20,081 bases of DNA from Dehalococcoidia bacterium (GCA_030619685.1 JAUXAX010000036.1:1-20081); one strand, 5' to 3'. Positions 7,857 to 16,193 are shown, counted from the first letter of the stretch. Translations and numbers: made by a program. Notes: generated from the letters alone by a model not told the origin.

Positions 7857-10025
7857 TCACTGCTTGGTCGCTATTATGATTCGTCTCAGGGGATGTTCTT
7901 CCCCAGCCTGTCGACTGGGGACTAGCTTGTCAGCGCCGGGGACTTCCTCTGAGGCTTCGCTTACACCAGGAAATGCCCCAATGACTTCCAGAAGCGGGGT
8001 AGGAGCTTCTACAATGACTCTAATTGTAATGCCCTTATCTACCGAGCCCCCTAGATTCAAGACACTCACATGAGGAGTTTGTTTCAAGAGCTTATGGATT
8101 TGCAGCATTGACTCTAGACCTATGGGGGGCGGGAGTGCCAATTCTACATGGCCGTCGAAAAGGTCAAGTCCTTCTTCTCTTGCCTGCGGCTCTTCGGTTC
8201 TCGTCTCAAATTGCTCATCTCCATGCTCTTCAATTTCTGCAGGCCTCGGTACTGACTTCTTCCTGCCCTTTGATATGACTGGCAGTTCTTCAAAACCATA
8301 TGGCTGGGAAAGTAGATTCTGACGAAGTCTGCAAAATACTTCTTGTACGTCAGCTTCCCTTATCCTCTTGTTCTTGGCTCTCGCCAGCAGTCGTACAGCT
8401 TCACGCTCAACAATCTGAGCATCCGACTCAGCCTTCTTTTTCACCTGGTCCATGATCTGGCGTGTGGACTCCTGTACTGCGGAAGCAAGCTGAGCGGCGT
8501 CCACGGCCTTTTCGTTTGCTTCCCCTATAATCTGGCTGCCTCGCCGTTCGGCTTCGCCGACAATCGTCATTGCCTGGCCCTCAGCCTCGTTCTTGGCCTC
8601 CTCTATGATTTGCTTGGCTCTCTGTTCAGCCTCGGCGACTAGCTTGTGTACGTGGTCCTCAGCCTTGAGCCTCGCCTCGTCTACGACCTGGCGGGCAGTC
8701 TCGTCGGCTTCGGCGAGAATCGTCATCGCACGGTCCTGAGCCCTCTTCTTCGTCTCGTGTAAGATCCGGCTGCCGGTCTGCTCGGCTGCGGAAACAATCT
8801 GAGAATCGTCCACAGCCCTGTTACTTGCCTCCTCTATAATTTGGCTGGCTCTCTGTTCAGCTTGGGCAACTATCTGGCTTGCATCATCCTCAGCCTTCCT
8901 TTTCGCTTCGTCAAGAATCTGGCTGCGAGATTGCTCGGCTTCAGATAGAATGTTGCCTGCGTCGTCCTCAGCTTTGTTCTTTGCCTCCTCCACAATCTGG
9001 TTGGCCTTTTCTTCGGCTTCAGAGACAACGCTGCTAGCATCGTCCTCAGCTTTGTTCTTTGTCTCCTCTACAATCTGGTTGGCCTTTTCTTCGGCTCCAG
9101 AGACAACGCTGCTAGCATCGTCCTCAGCCTTGCTTATGGCCTGGTCCAGAATCTGGCTGCGAGACTGCTCAGCTTCGGCGACAATGTTGGCTGCCTCGTC
9201 CTCAGCCTTGCTCATAGCCTGGTCCAGAATCTGGCTGCGAGACTGCTCAGCTTCGGCGACGATGTTGGCTGCGTCATCTTCAGCCTTTTTCTTCCCCTCA
9301 TCATAGATGCGGCTGGCAGTCTGTTCTGATTGGGAAACAATATTGGCTGCGTCGTTTTCAGCCTTCTCCTTCGCCTCGTCTATGATCTCGCTGGCTTTCT
9401 GTTCAGCTTGGGCGACTAGATTGCTTGCGTTGTCCTTAGCCTCGTTTTCTGCCTCCTCAATGATCTGGCTGCCTTTCTGCCGAGCTCGGGCGATGACCCT
9501 GGTTGCTTCGGGCCTGGCCTTGTTTCTGGCCTCCTCTGTGATCTCTTTGCCTTCCCTCTGGGCTTCGGCGATGACCCTGGTTGCTTCGGGCTTGGCCTTG
9601 ACTTTTGCCTCCTCTATGATCTGGCTGACCTTTTCTTCAGCTTCGGCGACTATTCTGCTAGCGTCGGTCTCTCCTTGCTTGTTCGCCCCGTCAATTATCA
9701 GGCGTGCACTCTGCTCAGCTTCGTCAACTATGTTGCTTGCGTGAGCCTTAGCCTTCCTGTTCGCTTCCTCTACGATCTCGCTGGCTTTCTGCTCGGCTTC
9801 TGAGATAATCTTCCTTGCGTTGTATTCAGCCTTCTTCTTCGCCTCGTCCAGAATCTGGCTGCCAGTGTGTTCCACGGTCTCTGCGAGTATTTCCTGTCCT
9901 CTTCTTCGCGCTCTGGTCTCAGCTTCGGCGAGGATTCTATTTGCCCGTCTCTCCGCCTCGATTATGGTTACGTCCGCAAGCCTTAAGGGGGAATCTGCGT
10001 GCTCCAGTTTGTTGTCATCAATCAT
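7857..10025 (-). CDS. Long coiled-coil repeat protein with C-terminal alpha-beta domain
   Basis: 722 aa with no named family. Residues about 20-575 are some twenty repeats of 26 residues, each two helical halves of about 13, of the form xxxQIVEEAKNKAEDDASxIVAEAEQ. 26 residues over seven turns is closer to hendecad than heptad packing, so a long, slightly right-handed or straight coiled coil is expected. Such repeats give spurious hits to ATP synthase b subunits and apolipoproteins. A basic/acidic linker follows, then a compact domain of about 100 residues (FDGHVELALPPPIGLES...GGSVDKGITIRVIV), which I recall as a recurrent C-terminal domain in Dehalococcoidia proteins. No signal peptide or membrane span is seen. 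ATG 10025 follows AAGG. The start overlaps the stop of a 35-codon ORF (ATGA). Some units are nearly identical in DNA. Confidence 0.85.
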   Translation of the reverse strand: MIDDNKLEHADSPLRLADVTIIEAERRANRILAEAETRARRRGQEILAETVEHTGSQILDEAKKKAEYNARKIISEAEQKASEIVEEANRKAKAHASNIVDEAEQSARLIIDGANKQGETDASRIVAEAEEKVSQIIEEAKVKAKPEATRVIAEAQREGKEITEEARNKARPEATRVIARARQKGSQIIEEAENEAKDNASNLVAQAEQKASEIIDEAKEKAENDAANIVSQSEQTASRIYDEGKKKAEDDAANIVAEAEQSRSQILDQAMSKAEDEAANIVAEAEQSRSQILDQAISKAEDDASSVVSGAEEKANQIVEETKNKAEDDASSVVSEAEEKANQIVEEAKNKAEDDAGNILSEAEQSRSQILDEAKRKAEDDASQIVAQAEQRASQIIEEASNRAVDDSQIVSAAEQTGSRILHETKKRAQDRAMTILAEADETARQVVDEARLKAEDHVHKLVAEAEQRAKQIIEEAKNEAEGQAMTIVGEAERRGSQIIGEANEKAVDAAQLASAVQESTRQIMDQVKKKAESDAQIVEREAVRLLARAKNKRIREADVQEVFCRLRQNLLSQPYGFEELPVISKGRKKSVPRPAEIEEHGDEQFETRTEEPQAREEGLDLFDGHVELALPPPIGLESMLQIHKLLKQTPHVSVLNLGGSVDKGITIRVIVEAPTPLLEVIGAFPGVSEASEEVPGADKLVPSRQAGEEHPLRRIIIATKQ
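8950..9305 (-). repeat. Near-identical 78-bp tandem units inside the coiled-coil gene
   Basis: Two adjacent units encoding SSVVSxAEEKANQIVEE (about 8960-9115) and two encoding AANIVAEAEQSRSQILDQA (about 9120-9295) differ by only a few bases per 78-bp unit. The other units are much more diverged. This points to recent unequal crossing-over or slippage that lengthened the rod in whole 26-residue steps and kept the frame. Confidence 0.75.
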
Positions 10026-10129
10026 TTGCCTTGCGCCTCGTCGGGGAGTTCGCGGGGAAATTCAAATGCTCCAGTTTCAGAGCCAAGTTGCCAGAGATCC
10101 TTTTCCGTTTCCATATGTTCGTGCCCCAT
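10022..10129 (-). CDS. Candidate 35-aa ORF coupled to the coiled-coil gene
   Basis: ATG at 10129 opens a 35-codon frame (MGHEHMETEKDLWQLG...PDEAQGK). Its TGA stop overlaps the ATG of the 722-aa gene as ATGA, the usual form of translational coupling. The peptide is acidic and hydrophilic and I recognise no family. No good ribosome-binding site precedes the ATG. A second frame across the same bases (MSVQGSNYITYEQ..., about 10018-10230) also reads plausibly, so the region may hold one gene with a frameshift near the overlap. Confidence 0.35.
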   Translation of the reverse strand: MGHEHMETEKDLWQLGSETGAFEFPRELPDEAQGK

Positions 10130-10266
10130 CGTGACAGTACTAATTTGATTTTGACCGAGTCTACACTGCTTAGCAATGGTATTTTAGTACTTTGCTCATA
10201 GGTAATATAGTTTGATCCCTGCACACTCATTTGCGTAGTAGTGTGGAATGTAGGAGTCATAGAGAT

Positions 10267-10737
10267 ATGGCAGAAGTGAAGACGGAGAGCAAAGCAAACA
10301 GAGTTCGAGAAGGCCATCCGTACCCTATCGGAGTTGTCACCTGGACGACTAGCTAAATTGAAGTGGCCAAAGCAGCAGTGGCGAGGTCGCGGCAAATGCT
10401 TTGCGCTTTTTGAGCAGGCTCTACGTCCGTCGGGTATTTCCCCACGAATGTCGGGCCGTGTAAAGAGACGCTCGCTCTATAAGTATTTCGAGGAATATAA
10501 ACCGTTGAAGGCAAAGAGGATAGTTGACCTTGCTATTGCTGCGGAAAGAGCGAGGCAGGAGATAGAGGCAAGGGGTATGGGCAGGCATCCGACAGTCTCA
10601 GTTAGTCGCATTCAGCGAGGGCCAAGAGGTCTGTCAAAAGGTGCGACGTGGTGGCCCTGCGTAGGAGCTTTCTCGAAGCCAGCGTCCGCGCGTGGCTGCG
10701 GGTGGACCTTTTTTGGTCAGAAGCTAAGCTGGCATGA
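10267..10737 (+). pseudogene. Frame-broken gene of unknown family
   Basis: Plausible protein segments lie in successive frames. ATG 10267 gives MAEVKTESK. One base out, EFEKAIRTLSELSPGRLAKL leads into a long segment, RPSGISPRMSGRVKRRSLYKYFEEYKP and KAKRIVDLAIAAERARQEIEA, with a look of helix-turn-helix or other helical DNA-associated proteins. After a run of four G near 10572-10575 another shift gives FSEGQEVCQKVRRGG, and a third gives VALRRSFLEASVRAWLRVDLFW to a stop at 10737. Two or three single-base indels would restore one reading frame of about 155 codons. I do not recognise the family. It might still be an intact shorter gene in the central frame (open to 10804). Confidence 0.4.
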
Positions 10738-10897
10738 AGAGCAAAGAATGAAAAAGGAAGTCATCTTCCATTGGTTCAACTACTCCAAAACCACTTGCTT
10801 GTGAAGGATCTGCCCTTCCCACCCATATGGACATTTCGTGGCCACCCTTTGCCAGGAATATAAGGTTCTCCTGTCCATTGGGAATCTGAGCTAGTGG

Positions 10898-11170
10898 TCA
10901 GTACCGGCTACCACCCCTGTCGATCCGCTCCTTTGCGTAATTGACGGTAATCTGCCTTCCATCCAGCGTGGTGCCGTTCAAAGCTTTGATGGCTTCATCG
11001 GCCTCAGAGTCACTGGACATCTCCACGAAGCCAAAGCCTCTGGATCTGTCGGAATCCCTATCCCTTATCACCGTCACCGATTGCACCGCTCCGGATTTAG
11101 CGAACTCCTCTCTAATTTGGTCCTCAGTTGTGCTGAAGGACAGGCCTCCCACGTACAACTTGCGAGCCAT
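10898..11170 (-). CDS. RRM-domain RNA-binding protein
   Basis: A protein of 90 aa consisting of one RNA recognition motif. RNP2 is LYVGGL (residues 5-10) and RNP1 is RGFGFVEM (about 44-51), with the aromatic residues that stack on RNA, followed by ALNGTTLDGRQITVNYAK and a short basic tail, RIDRGGSRY. Bacterial single-RRM proteins of this size bind RNA in the cytoplasm and are often cold-induced; that role is inferred here. A perfect AGGAGG lies six bases before the ATG at 11170. It lies inside the segment bounded by tRNA sequences. Confidence 0.93.
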   Translation of the reverse strand: MARKLYVGGLSFSTTEDQIREEFAKSGAVQSVTVIRDRDSDRSRGFGFVEMSSDSEADEAIKALNGTTLDGRQITVNYAKERIDRGGSRY

Positions 11171-11294
11171 CCTTGCCTCCTTTCAGTCTCACCAATGTAA
11201 AATGCCGCGCATATACGTCGTATTGTGGAGCCTTGACCAACCCGAGGCGGACCAAATAGACTATATGTCATAAGCGGCCGTGGCGTGTTCCCAA

Positions 11295-11526
11295 TTAAAA
11301 AACGTGACTATCCTGACTATTCGTGTCCAATGTATCAAATCCCGTCTGTCTATTGTAGTCCCCATCATAGGCGCCAAGGCGATGTCGTTTTCTGATTGAT
11401 CGCCAGTCTATACAACGGCGGGACTCATTGCCGAATCATCTGCTGAGTAAGAACTCCTGCTCCGAGGCACTGAATATGAATTCATCCTCAATTTGAGCAC
11501 TTCAGGGATTTGTCTGTGTAGGCCAT
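11295..11526 (-). pseudogene. Decayed zinc-ribbon (zf-trcl/PF13451-like) protein gene
   Basis: A strong ribosome-binding site, AAAGGAGGT (11540-11532), precedes ATG 11526, but the frame MAYTDKSLKCSN hits TGA after 12 codons. One frame over, EFIFSASEQEFLLSR continues to another TGA, then FGNESRRCIDW runs on. Joined, these match the start of the small family MAYxDKxLxCxDCGxEFxFxAGEQEF...NEPxRCPxC. Relative to it there is a two-base loss at the second Cys codon, a nonsense codon replacing Gly, and Trp in place of the last Cys. The C-terminal zinc ribbon is absent. The identification rests on the family pattern remembered by eye. Confidence 0.7.
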
Positions 11527-11540
11527 GGATGACCTCCTTT

Positions 11541-12027
<487 letters not shown>

Positions 12028-12169
12028 ATGGCATGATTATAGCCCAAGGAGCCCCGGTTCGCAATGACAAGTTGATTTGTGGTTTTGACGAGATTTACAG
12101 GTCTCATAACATATGATAACATTAGCAATGGCGATAGAGAGCCCAATAACCTATGGCAAAGGAGTAGGA

Positions 12170-14140
12170 ATGGCCGAGAAGAAAAGCCCCGAGAGCAAAA
12201 GCATTGATCCTGCAGTAGCTGAGATGCTTGAAAGGGCACGAGCCGAGGGGGTATCCACGGCTTTCAGCAGGGCTGAGGAGACCAAGCCCTGCCCCATCGG
12301 GCATGAGGGTAATTGCTGCAGGAATTGCTTCATGGGACCCTGCCGCCTGGTGGGGAAGACAACAGTGGGCATCTGTGGGGCTACCAAGGAGACTGTCTCA
12401 GCTAGGAATCTGGCTCGATGGGTTGCTGGCGGCGCAGCAGCCCACTCTGACCACGGCCGCGATATGGCGATGACGCTTCTGGCGGCTGCCACAGGCGAGG
12501 CGCCAGACTATGAAGTGAAGGACGAGAAGAAGCTGAGAAGAGTAGCTCAGTATCTGGATGTGCCGGAGCAGGGGCGAAGCAAGGAAGAGGTCGCCATCGA
12601 CGTAGCCAAGGTGGCCATAGGCGAGTTCGGCCGCCAGGACGGAGAATTGCTTTATGTTCGCAGGGCACCAGCTAAGAGGCAGGAGATATGGCGCAAGCTG
12701 GGTATTGCCCCTCGAGGGATCGATCGTGAAATTGTGGAGACGCTGCACCGTACCAGCATAGGAGTTGACCAGGATGCGGAGCATATCCTGGACCATGGCA
12801 TGCGCAATGCCTTGGCTGATGGGTGGGGCGGTTCCATGCTCAGCACTGACATCAGCGATATACTGTTCGGCACTCCGGGCCCGGTAGCTGCCGGCTCTAA
12901 CTTCGGTAACCTTCGAGAAGACGAGGTAAATGTTGTGATACATGGTCATGAGCCCACCCTCTCGGAGCTTATCGTGGCAGCGGCCAGCGACCCGGAGATT
13001 GTCAAGTATGCGAAGTCTAAGGGCGCTAAGGGAATAAACCTGTCCGGTATCTGCTGCACCGCTAACGAGATCCTGATGCGCCAGGGAGTACCATTGCTGG
13101 GCAATTTCCTCGCCCAGGAGCTGGCGATCCTCACCGGTGCGATAGACGCTATGGTGGTGGACGTCCAGTGTGTCATGCAGGGCATAGTGGAGATAGCTGA
13201 GAACTATCACACCAAGATCATAAGCACCTCTCCCAAAGCGAAGATTGCAGGGGCCATGCATATAGAGTTCGACGAGCATAAGGCTATGGATGTAGCCAAG
13301 TCCATTCTTCGCACTGCGATCGACAACTTCCCCAACCGCGGTGAGGTACACATCCCCGACGTGCAGGACCGCCTTGTTGCCGGTTTCTCCCACGAATACA
13401 TCGCCTATATGCTGGGAGGAAGCTTGAGGGAATCCTTCCGCCCCCTGAATGATGCCATCATGGCGGGACGCATACGGGGCGCTGCTGGCGTGGTCGGCTG
13501 CAACAATCCCAGGGTGACCCAGGACGACCCGCATCTATACATTGTGAAGGAGCTTATTAAGAGCGATGTGCTGGTGGTGACCACCGGGTGTAACGCTATC
13601 GCTTGTGCCAAGCAGGGGCTGCTGACACCGGAGGTTATGGACCATTGCGGACCTGGGCTCAGGGAGATCTGTCAAACGATAGGTATTCCACCGGTACTGC
13701 ATATGGGCTCCTGTGTTGATAACACTCGTATCCTTACTGTGCTTGCCCAATGTGCTACAGAGGGTGGCCTGGGCGAGGATATAAGCGATCTCCCTGCGGC
13801 GGGGTTTGCTCCAGAGTGGATGTCGGAGAAAGCGATCTCCATTGGGGTTTACTTCGTTGCCTCAGGCGTCACCACCTGGATGGGTGTGGGCTCGCCGGTC
13901 GCTGGCTCCGACGAGGTCATCAAATTGATTACCGAAGGTTGGAAAGAGAAGGTCGGCGCTGCTTTCTACTTTGAGCCTGACCACAAGAAGGCCGTTGAGG
14001 AGGCGATAGCTCACATCGATGCCAAGCGAAAGGCGCTCAAGCTGGAGGAGTACAACCCGACAAAGTACTCTCAAAGCGCGACCTATCTGCCGGGCGACTA
14101 TTATGCCCCCGAGAAACATGGGGCATATTCCCTGAAGTAA
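12170..14140 (+). CDS. cooS: Anaerobic Ni-Fe-S carbon monoxide dehydrogenase catalytic subunit
   Basis: Interconverts CO and CO2 at a Ni-Fe-S C-cluster in the cytoplasm. 656 aa, slightly longer than typical CooS. The N-terminus has the D- and B-cluster cysteines: C41, C49, then C50, C53, C58 and C69. The C-cluster ligands are all visible in order: His in IHGHEPTLSE, Cys in SGICCTANE, DVQCVMQG, VVGCNNPR, TTGCNAIACAK and MGSCVDNTRI. The catalytic Lys in WMSEKAISIG and the His-rich AHSDHG are also present. ATG 12170 is chosen because AAAGGAG lies seven bases upstream; a frame open to 12113 lacks such a site. No ACS, CooF or CooC gene is adjacent, so this is a solo CODH as far as the window shows. 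A strong terminator follows. Confidence 0.95.
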   Translation: MAEKKSPESKSIDPAVAEMLERARAEGVSTAFSRAEETKPCPIGHEGNCCRNCFMGPCRLVGKTTVGICGATKETVSARNLARWVAGGAAAHSDHGRDMAMTLLAAATGEAPDYEVKDEKKLRRVAQYLDVPEQGRSKEEVAIDVAKVAIGEFGRQDGELLYVRRAPAKRQEIWRKLGIAPRGIDREIVETLHRTSIGVDQDAEHILDHGMRNALADGWGGSMLSTDISDILFGTPGPVAAGSNFGNLREDEVNVVIHGHEPTLSELIVAAASDPEIVKYAKSKGAKGINLSGICCTANEILMRQGVPLLGNFLAQELAILTGAIDAMVVDVQCVMQGIVEIAENYHTKIISTSPKAKIAGAMHIEFDEHKAMDVAKSILRTAIDNFPNRGEVHIPDVQDRLVAGFSHEYIAYMLGGSLRESFRPLNDAIMAGRIRGAAGVVGCNNPRVTQDDPHLYIVKELIKSDVLVVTTGCNAIACAKQGLLTPEVMDHCGPGLREICQTIGIPPVLHMGSCVDNTRILTVLAQCATEGGLGEDISDLPAAGFAPEWMSEKAISIGVYFVASGVTTWMGVGSPVAGSDEVIKLITEGWKEKVGAAFYFEPDHKKAVEEAIAHIDAKRKALKLEEYNPTKYSQSATYLPGDYYAPEKHGAYSLK

Positions 14141-14174
14141 GGCCAAAAGGGTCGGGCTTCTTAAAGATGGGTTA

Positions 14175-14208
14175 AGGGCTCAGCGTTACCGCTGAGCCCT
14201 TTCTTGTC
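14175..14208 (+). terminator. Rho-independent terminator after cooS
   Basis: An 11-bp perfect stem, AGGGCTCAGCG (14175-14185) and CGCTGAGCCCT (14190-14200), has a TTAC loop and is followed by the T-rich TTCTTGTCTCC. It lies between the convergent cooS and hypA genes. The T run favours the cooS direction, and the perfect stem may act in both directions. Confidence 0.85.
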
Positions 14209-14216
14209 TCCTTGTA

Positions 14217-14558
14217 TCACTCCACCTCGATGTCCTTGATACGAAGCTCTGTTCCTCCTGTGATCTCGATATCGCTGCGCTGGCATTGGGGGCAGATGTA
14301 GAGGAAGTCCCTGACGATGAAAGGCTGGTCGCACTCCCTGCATCTCCCAGTTACGGGGACTATCTCCAAGTTGAGATGAGCCCCACTGGCAATCGTGTTC
14401 TCCGCCACTACCCCGAAGCAGAAGGTGAGCTGCATGGGGACGATGCCCCTCATCTCGCCGGAGACCACATTGATCCTGGTGATCCTACGGGCATGCTCCC
14501 TCTCGGCAGCGGCGATGGCTATATCCACTATGTTCTGAGCGATGGCCATCTCATGCAC
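14217..14558 (-). CDS. hypA: HypA nickel metallochaperone
   Basis: Delivers nickel for metalloenzyme maturation in the cytoplasm, classically [NiFe] hydrogenase. About 113 aa, normal for HypA. With GTG 14558 read as Met the protein begins MHEMAIAQNIV, which places the nickel-binding His at position 2 as in all HypA. The zinc site is CRECDQPF and CPQCQRSD. The AGGAGG that could serve it is 16 bases upstream, inside the end of the hypB remnant, so initiation may depend on translational coupling. A TTG at 14573 would place extra residues before the conserved MHE. It is convergent with cooS, a nickel enzyme. A role in supplying CooS is inference; no hydrogenase is in the window. Confidence 0.92.
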   Translation of the reverse strand: MHEMAIAQNIVDIAIAAAEREHARRITRINVVSGEMRGIVPMQLTFCFGVVAENTIASGAHLNLEIVPVTGRCRECDQPFIVRDFLYICPQCQRSDIEITGGTELRIKDIEVE

Positions 14559-14569
14559 GGCGCAGACTC

Positions 14570-14689
14570 TCAAGCCTCCTTAGCCAGTGCTCCGCGAGCC
14601 AGGTTCCCGTTCCTGTCGAATATCTCCCTGTTGTCGGCAGCGATGCGGTCATTCGCCTCTAGGACATCGGTCATCACCCTGATCTTCAT
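14570..14689 (-). pseudogene. Truncated HypB N-terminal fragment
   Basis: A 39-codon frame reads MKIRVMTDVLEANDRIAA, then DNREIFDRNG, the conserved start of the HypB GTPase. Where HypB continues into LNLMSSPGAGKT it reads NLARGALAKEA and stops. The whole GTPase domain is missing. The reading frame has a purine-rich ribosome-binding site (GGAGAGAGAAG) and its end carries the AGGAGG that precedes hypA. It may be the scar of a deletion, or a retained leader peptide that couples hypA translation. Normal order in hyp operons is hypA then hypB, so a hypB start in front of hypA is odd. Confidence 0.7.
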
Positions 14690-14712
14690 CTTCTCTCTCC
14701 GTCCAGAGCTAA

Positions 14713-14741
14713 AGTCTAGCATGCGTGGGGAGCTGGCGCAA
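14713..14741 (-). promoter_or_regulatory. Candidate promoter for hypB'-hypA
   Basis: On the minus strand TAGACT (14718-14713) with TGC directly before it forms an extended -10. A poor -35, TTGCGC, lies 17 nt upstream. The start near 14706 would give a leader of about 17 nt to ATG 14689. No other recognisable feature was seen between here and the lipoprotein gene at 14977. Confidence 0.35.
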
Positions 14742-14976
14742 GCCGCATAACGCCCGTGGTGCGTTTCACAATCGGGATAAAGCCTGAAGGTTAGTTTGGT
14801 AGGGAGTGCGATGGTATAGCTACCTTGTCTGTGAGCGTCTGCTCGATTTGAGCTGAACGAAATGAAGGATTGTTTAGCTATTCGCCTGCCATGAGTTCAG
14901 GCAATGCCATTCCTGCCGGGCTTGGTTTGATGCAAGCCTAAGCTGTACGTTTTCGCTGAGGATTTATACAGGCAGG

Positions 14977-15987
14977 CTACTCCAGATGAAAGCTGTAAAT
15001 TACCTCGTCTAGGACTTCCTCGTCCTGCTCAAAAGTGGTCGGTATGCTGAAACCCACGATATAGAAACCCTGAGTCCCTTGAATTACAATCACATACTTG
15101 CCTTTGAGGTTGTAGCCCTCTATTGTCCCGCTGAATACGATCTCGTAGGCCGGGGTGCCGTCGTCCAGCGCTATATTGCCCTCGGAGAACAACTTATAGT
15201 CAGCGTAGTGCTGGCTCAAATCCTGATTGAACTGCGGCCCATGCTCGGCAAGGGTTGTCCCCTCAGCTACAGGCGATTGACTAACGGATACACCGGGCAA
15301 CCCCATGCCAGATATGAATGTTACGATTTCGGCGGGGAGGCCTGTAAAGGTCTCCATCCATCCTGAGGGGTAGGTTATGGAGAAGCCATACTCGGCGCTT
15401 GTGTAGGTGCCTCCCGCGCTGGGAGTAGGGGGTACATAGGTGTAAGTCGGCAGGAGCTCGAAGCTATCCACTATGGCATCTATCGTCTCCTCACTCTGAT
15501 CAAAATCGGCAGGCTCACCCATGACTTCAACTGAGAACCCCTGCTTTCCGCGCGTCAAGAGGACAGACCTGAACTGCCCGACTTCCCCCGTCCCAAGGTC
15601 TCCTTTGCCCACTATTTCGTAGCTTGCAATACCCTCGCCTATGGTAACGTCACCCTCCGAGACAAGTTCCAACTCGGGGACAGATTCCATGTAGTCTTTG
15701 CTTTCTGTCACATAGTCAGCCAGGATAATCTCCTCGGTCCTGTATTCCAAGGACACCATCGCAGAAAGAGTCCCTTCAGGCTCTGTGCATATCAGAAAGA
15801 AGAACGCCCCTAGCTCCTGCGCACTCTCCGTCCATCCCTCAGGGTACTCGATGGAGAAGCCGTGCTCTGTGCTCTCATAGAGGGTTGTGGGCGGTGCTTC
15901 TTCACCTTCCCCGCAGCTTGCTGTAAGGAATGCCAGCACCACAATAATAACCAGCAAGATGCTCATTTTCCCTCTTCTTTCCGACAT
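14977..15987 (-). CDS. Predicted lipoprotein with two PsbP/DcrB-like domains
   Basis: 336 aa. The N-terminus has basic residues and a hydrophobic stretch (ILLVIIVVLAFLTASC) ending in a lipobox-like LTASC. The -3 residue is Thr, so the lipobox is not perfect. The mature part contains the same domain twice: YESTEHGFSIEYPEGW at the start of the first and YTSAEYGFSITYPSGW at the start of the second, each ending with a strand and helix before a final SFEL/SFHL. A proline/threonine linker separates them. Such domains occur in exported lipoproteins of unknown function. ATG 15987 has GGGAGG eight bases upstream. The gene is preceded by about 200 bp without a gene. Confidence 0.8.
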   Translation of the reverse strand: MSERRGKMSILLVIIVVLAFLTASCGEGEEAPPTTLYESTEHGFSIEYPEGWTESAQELGAFFFLICTEPEGTLSAMVSLEYRTEEIILADYVTESKDYMESVPELELVSEGDVTIGEGIASYEIVGKGDLGTGEVGQFRSVLLTRGKQGFSVEVMGEPADFDQSEETIDAIVDSFELLPTYTYVPPTPSAGGTYTSAEYGFSITYPSGWMETFTGLPAEIVTFISGMGLPGVSVSQSPVAEGTTLAEHGPQFNQDLSQHYADYKLFSEGNIALDDGTPAYEIVFSGTIEGYNLKGKYVIVIQGTQGFYIVGFSIPTTFEQDEEVLDEVIYSFHLE

Positions 15988-16193
15988 GACATGGCCTCCC
16001 TTCATTTGATTCAAGGCCTTGCCACCTCGCTCTCAAAAATAGGCGGGAAGAGCCCCAGCAACGTGTCTCAGCCTATTAATTCTACTACCACTAGCATTAA
16101 CAATCGGTTACAGATATGAAGCGCATTTTACAAAGCCCTTACGAGCAGATTACGACTCAGCTTGTATCCCATCTGTGAGTGATGCCGCAAAAC

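Noticed and set aside
8950..9744. Plus-strand ORFs antisense to the coiled-coil gene
   Set aside because: Their Ala/Ser-rich repeats are the mirror of the 78-bp units on the coding strand.
12085..12117. cooS promoter TTGACG...TATGAT
   Set aside because: The spacer is 21 nt, too long for a standard promoter, and no better pair was found.
12398..13534. 378-codon minus-strand ORF antisense to cooS
   Set aside because: A shadow frame. cooS on the plus strand has full-length family motifs and a proper start site.
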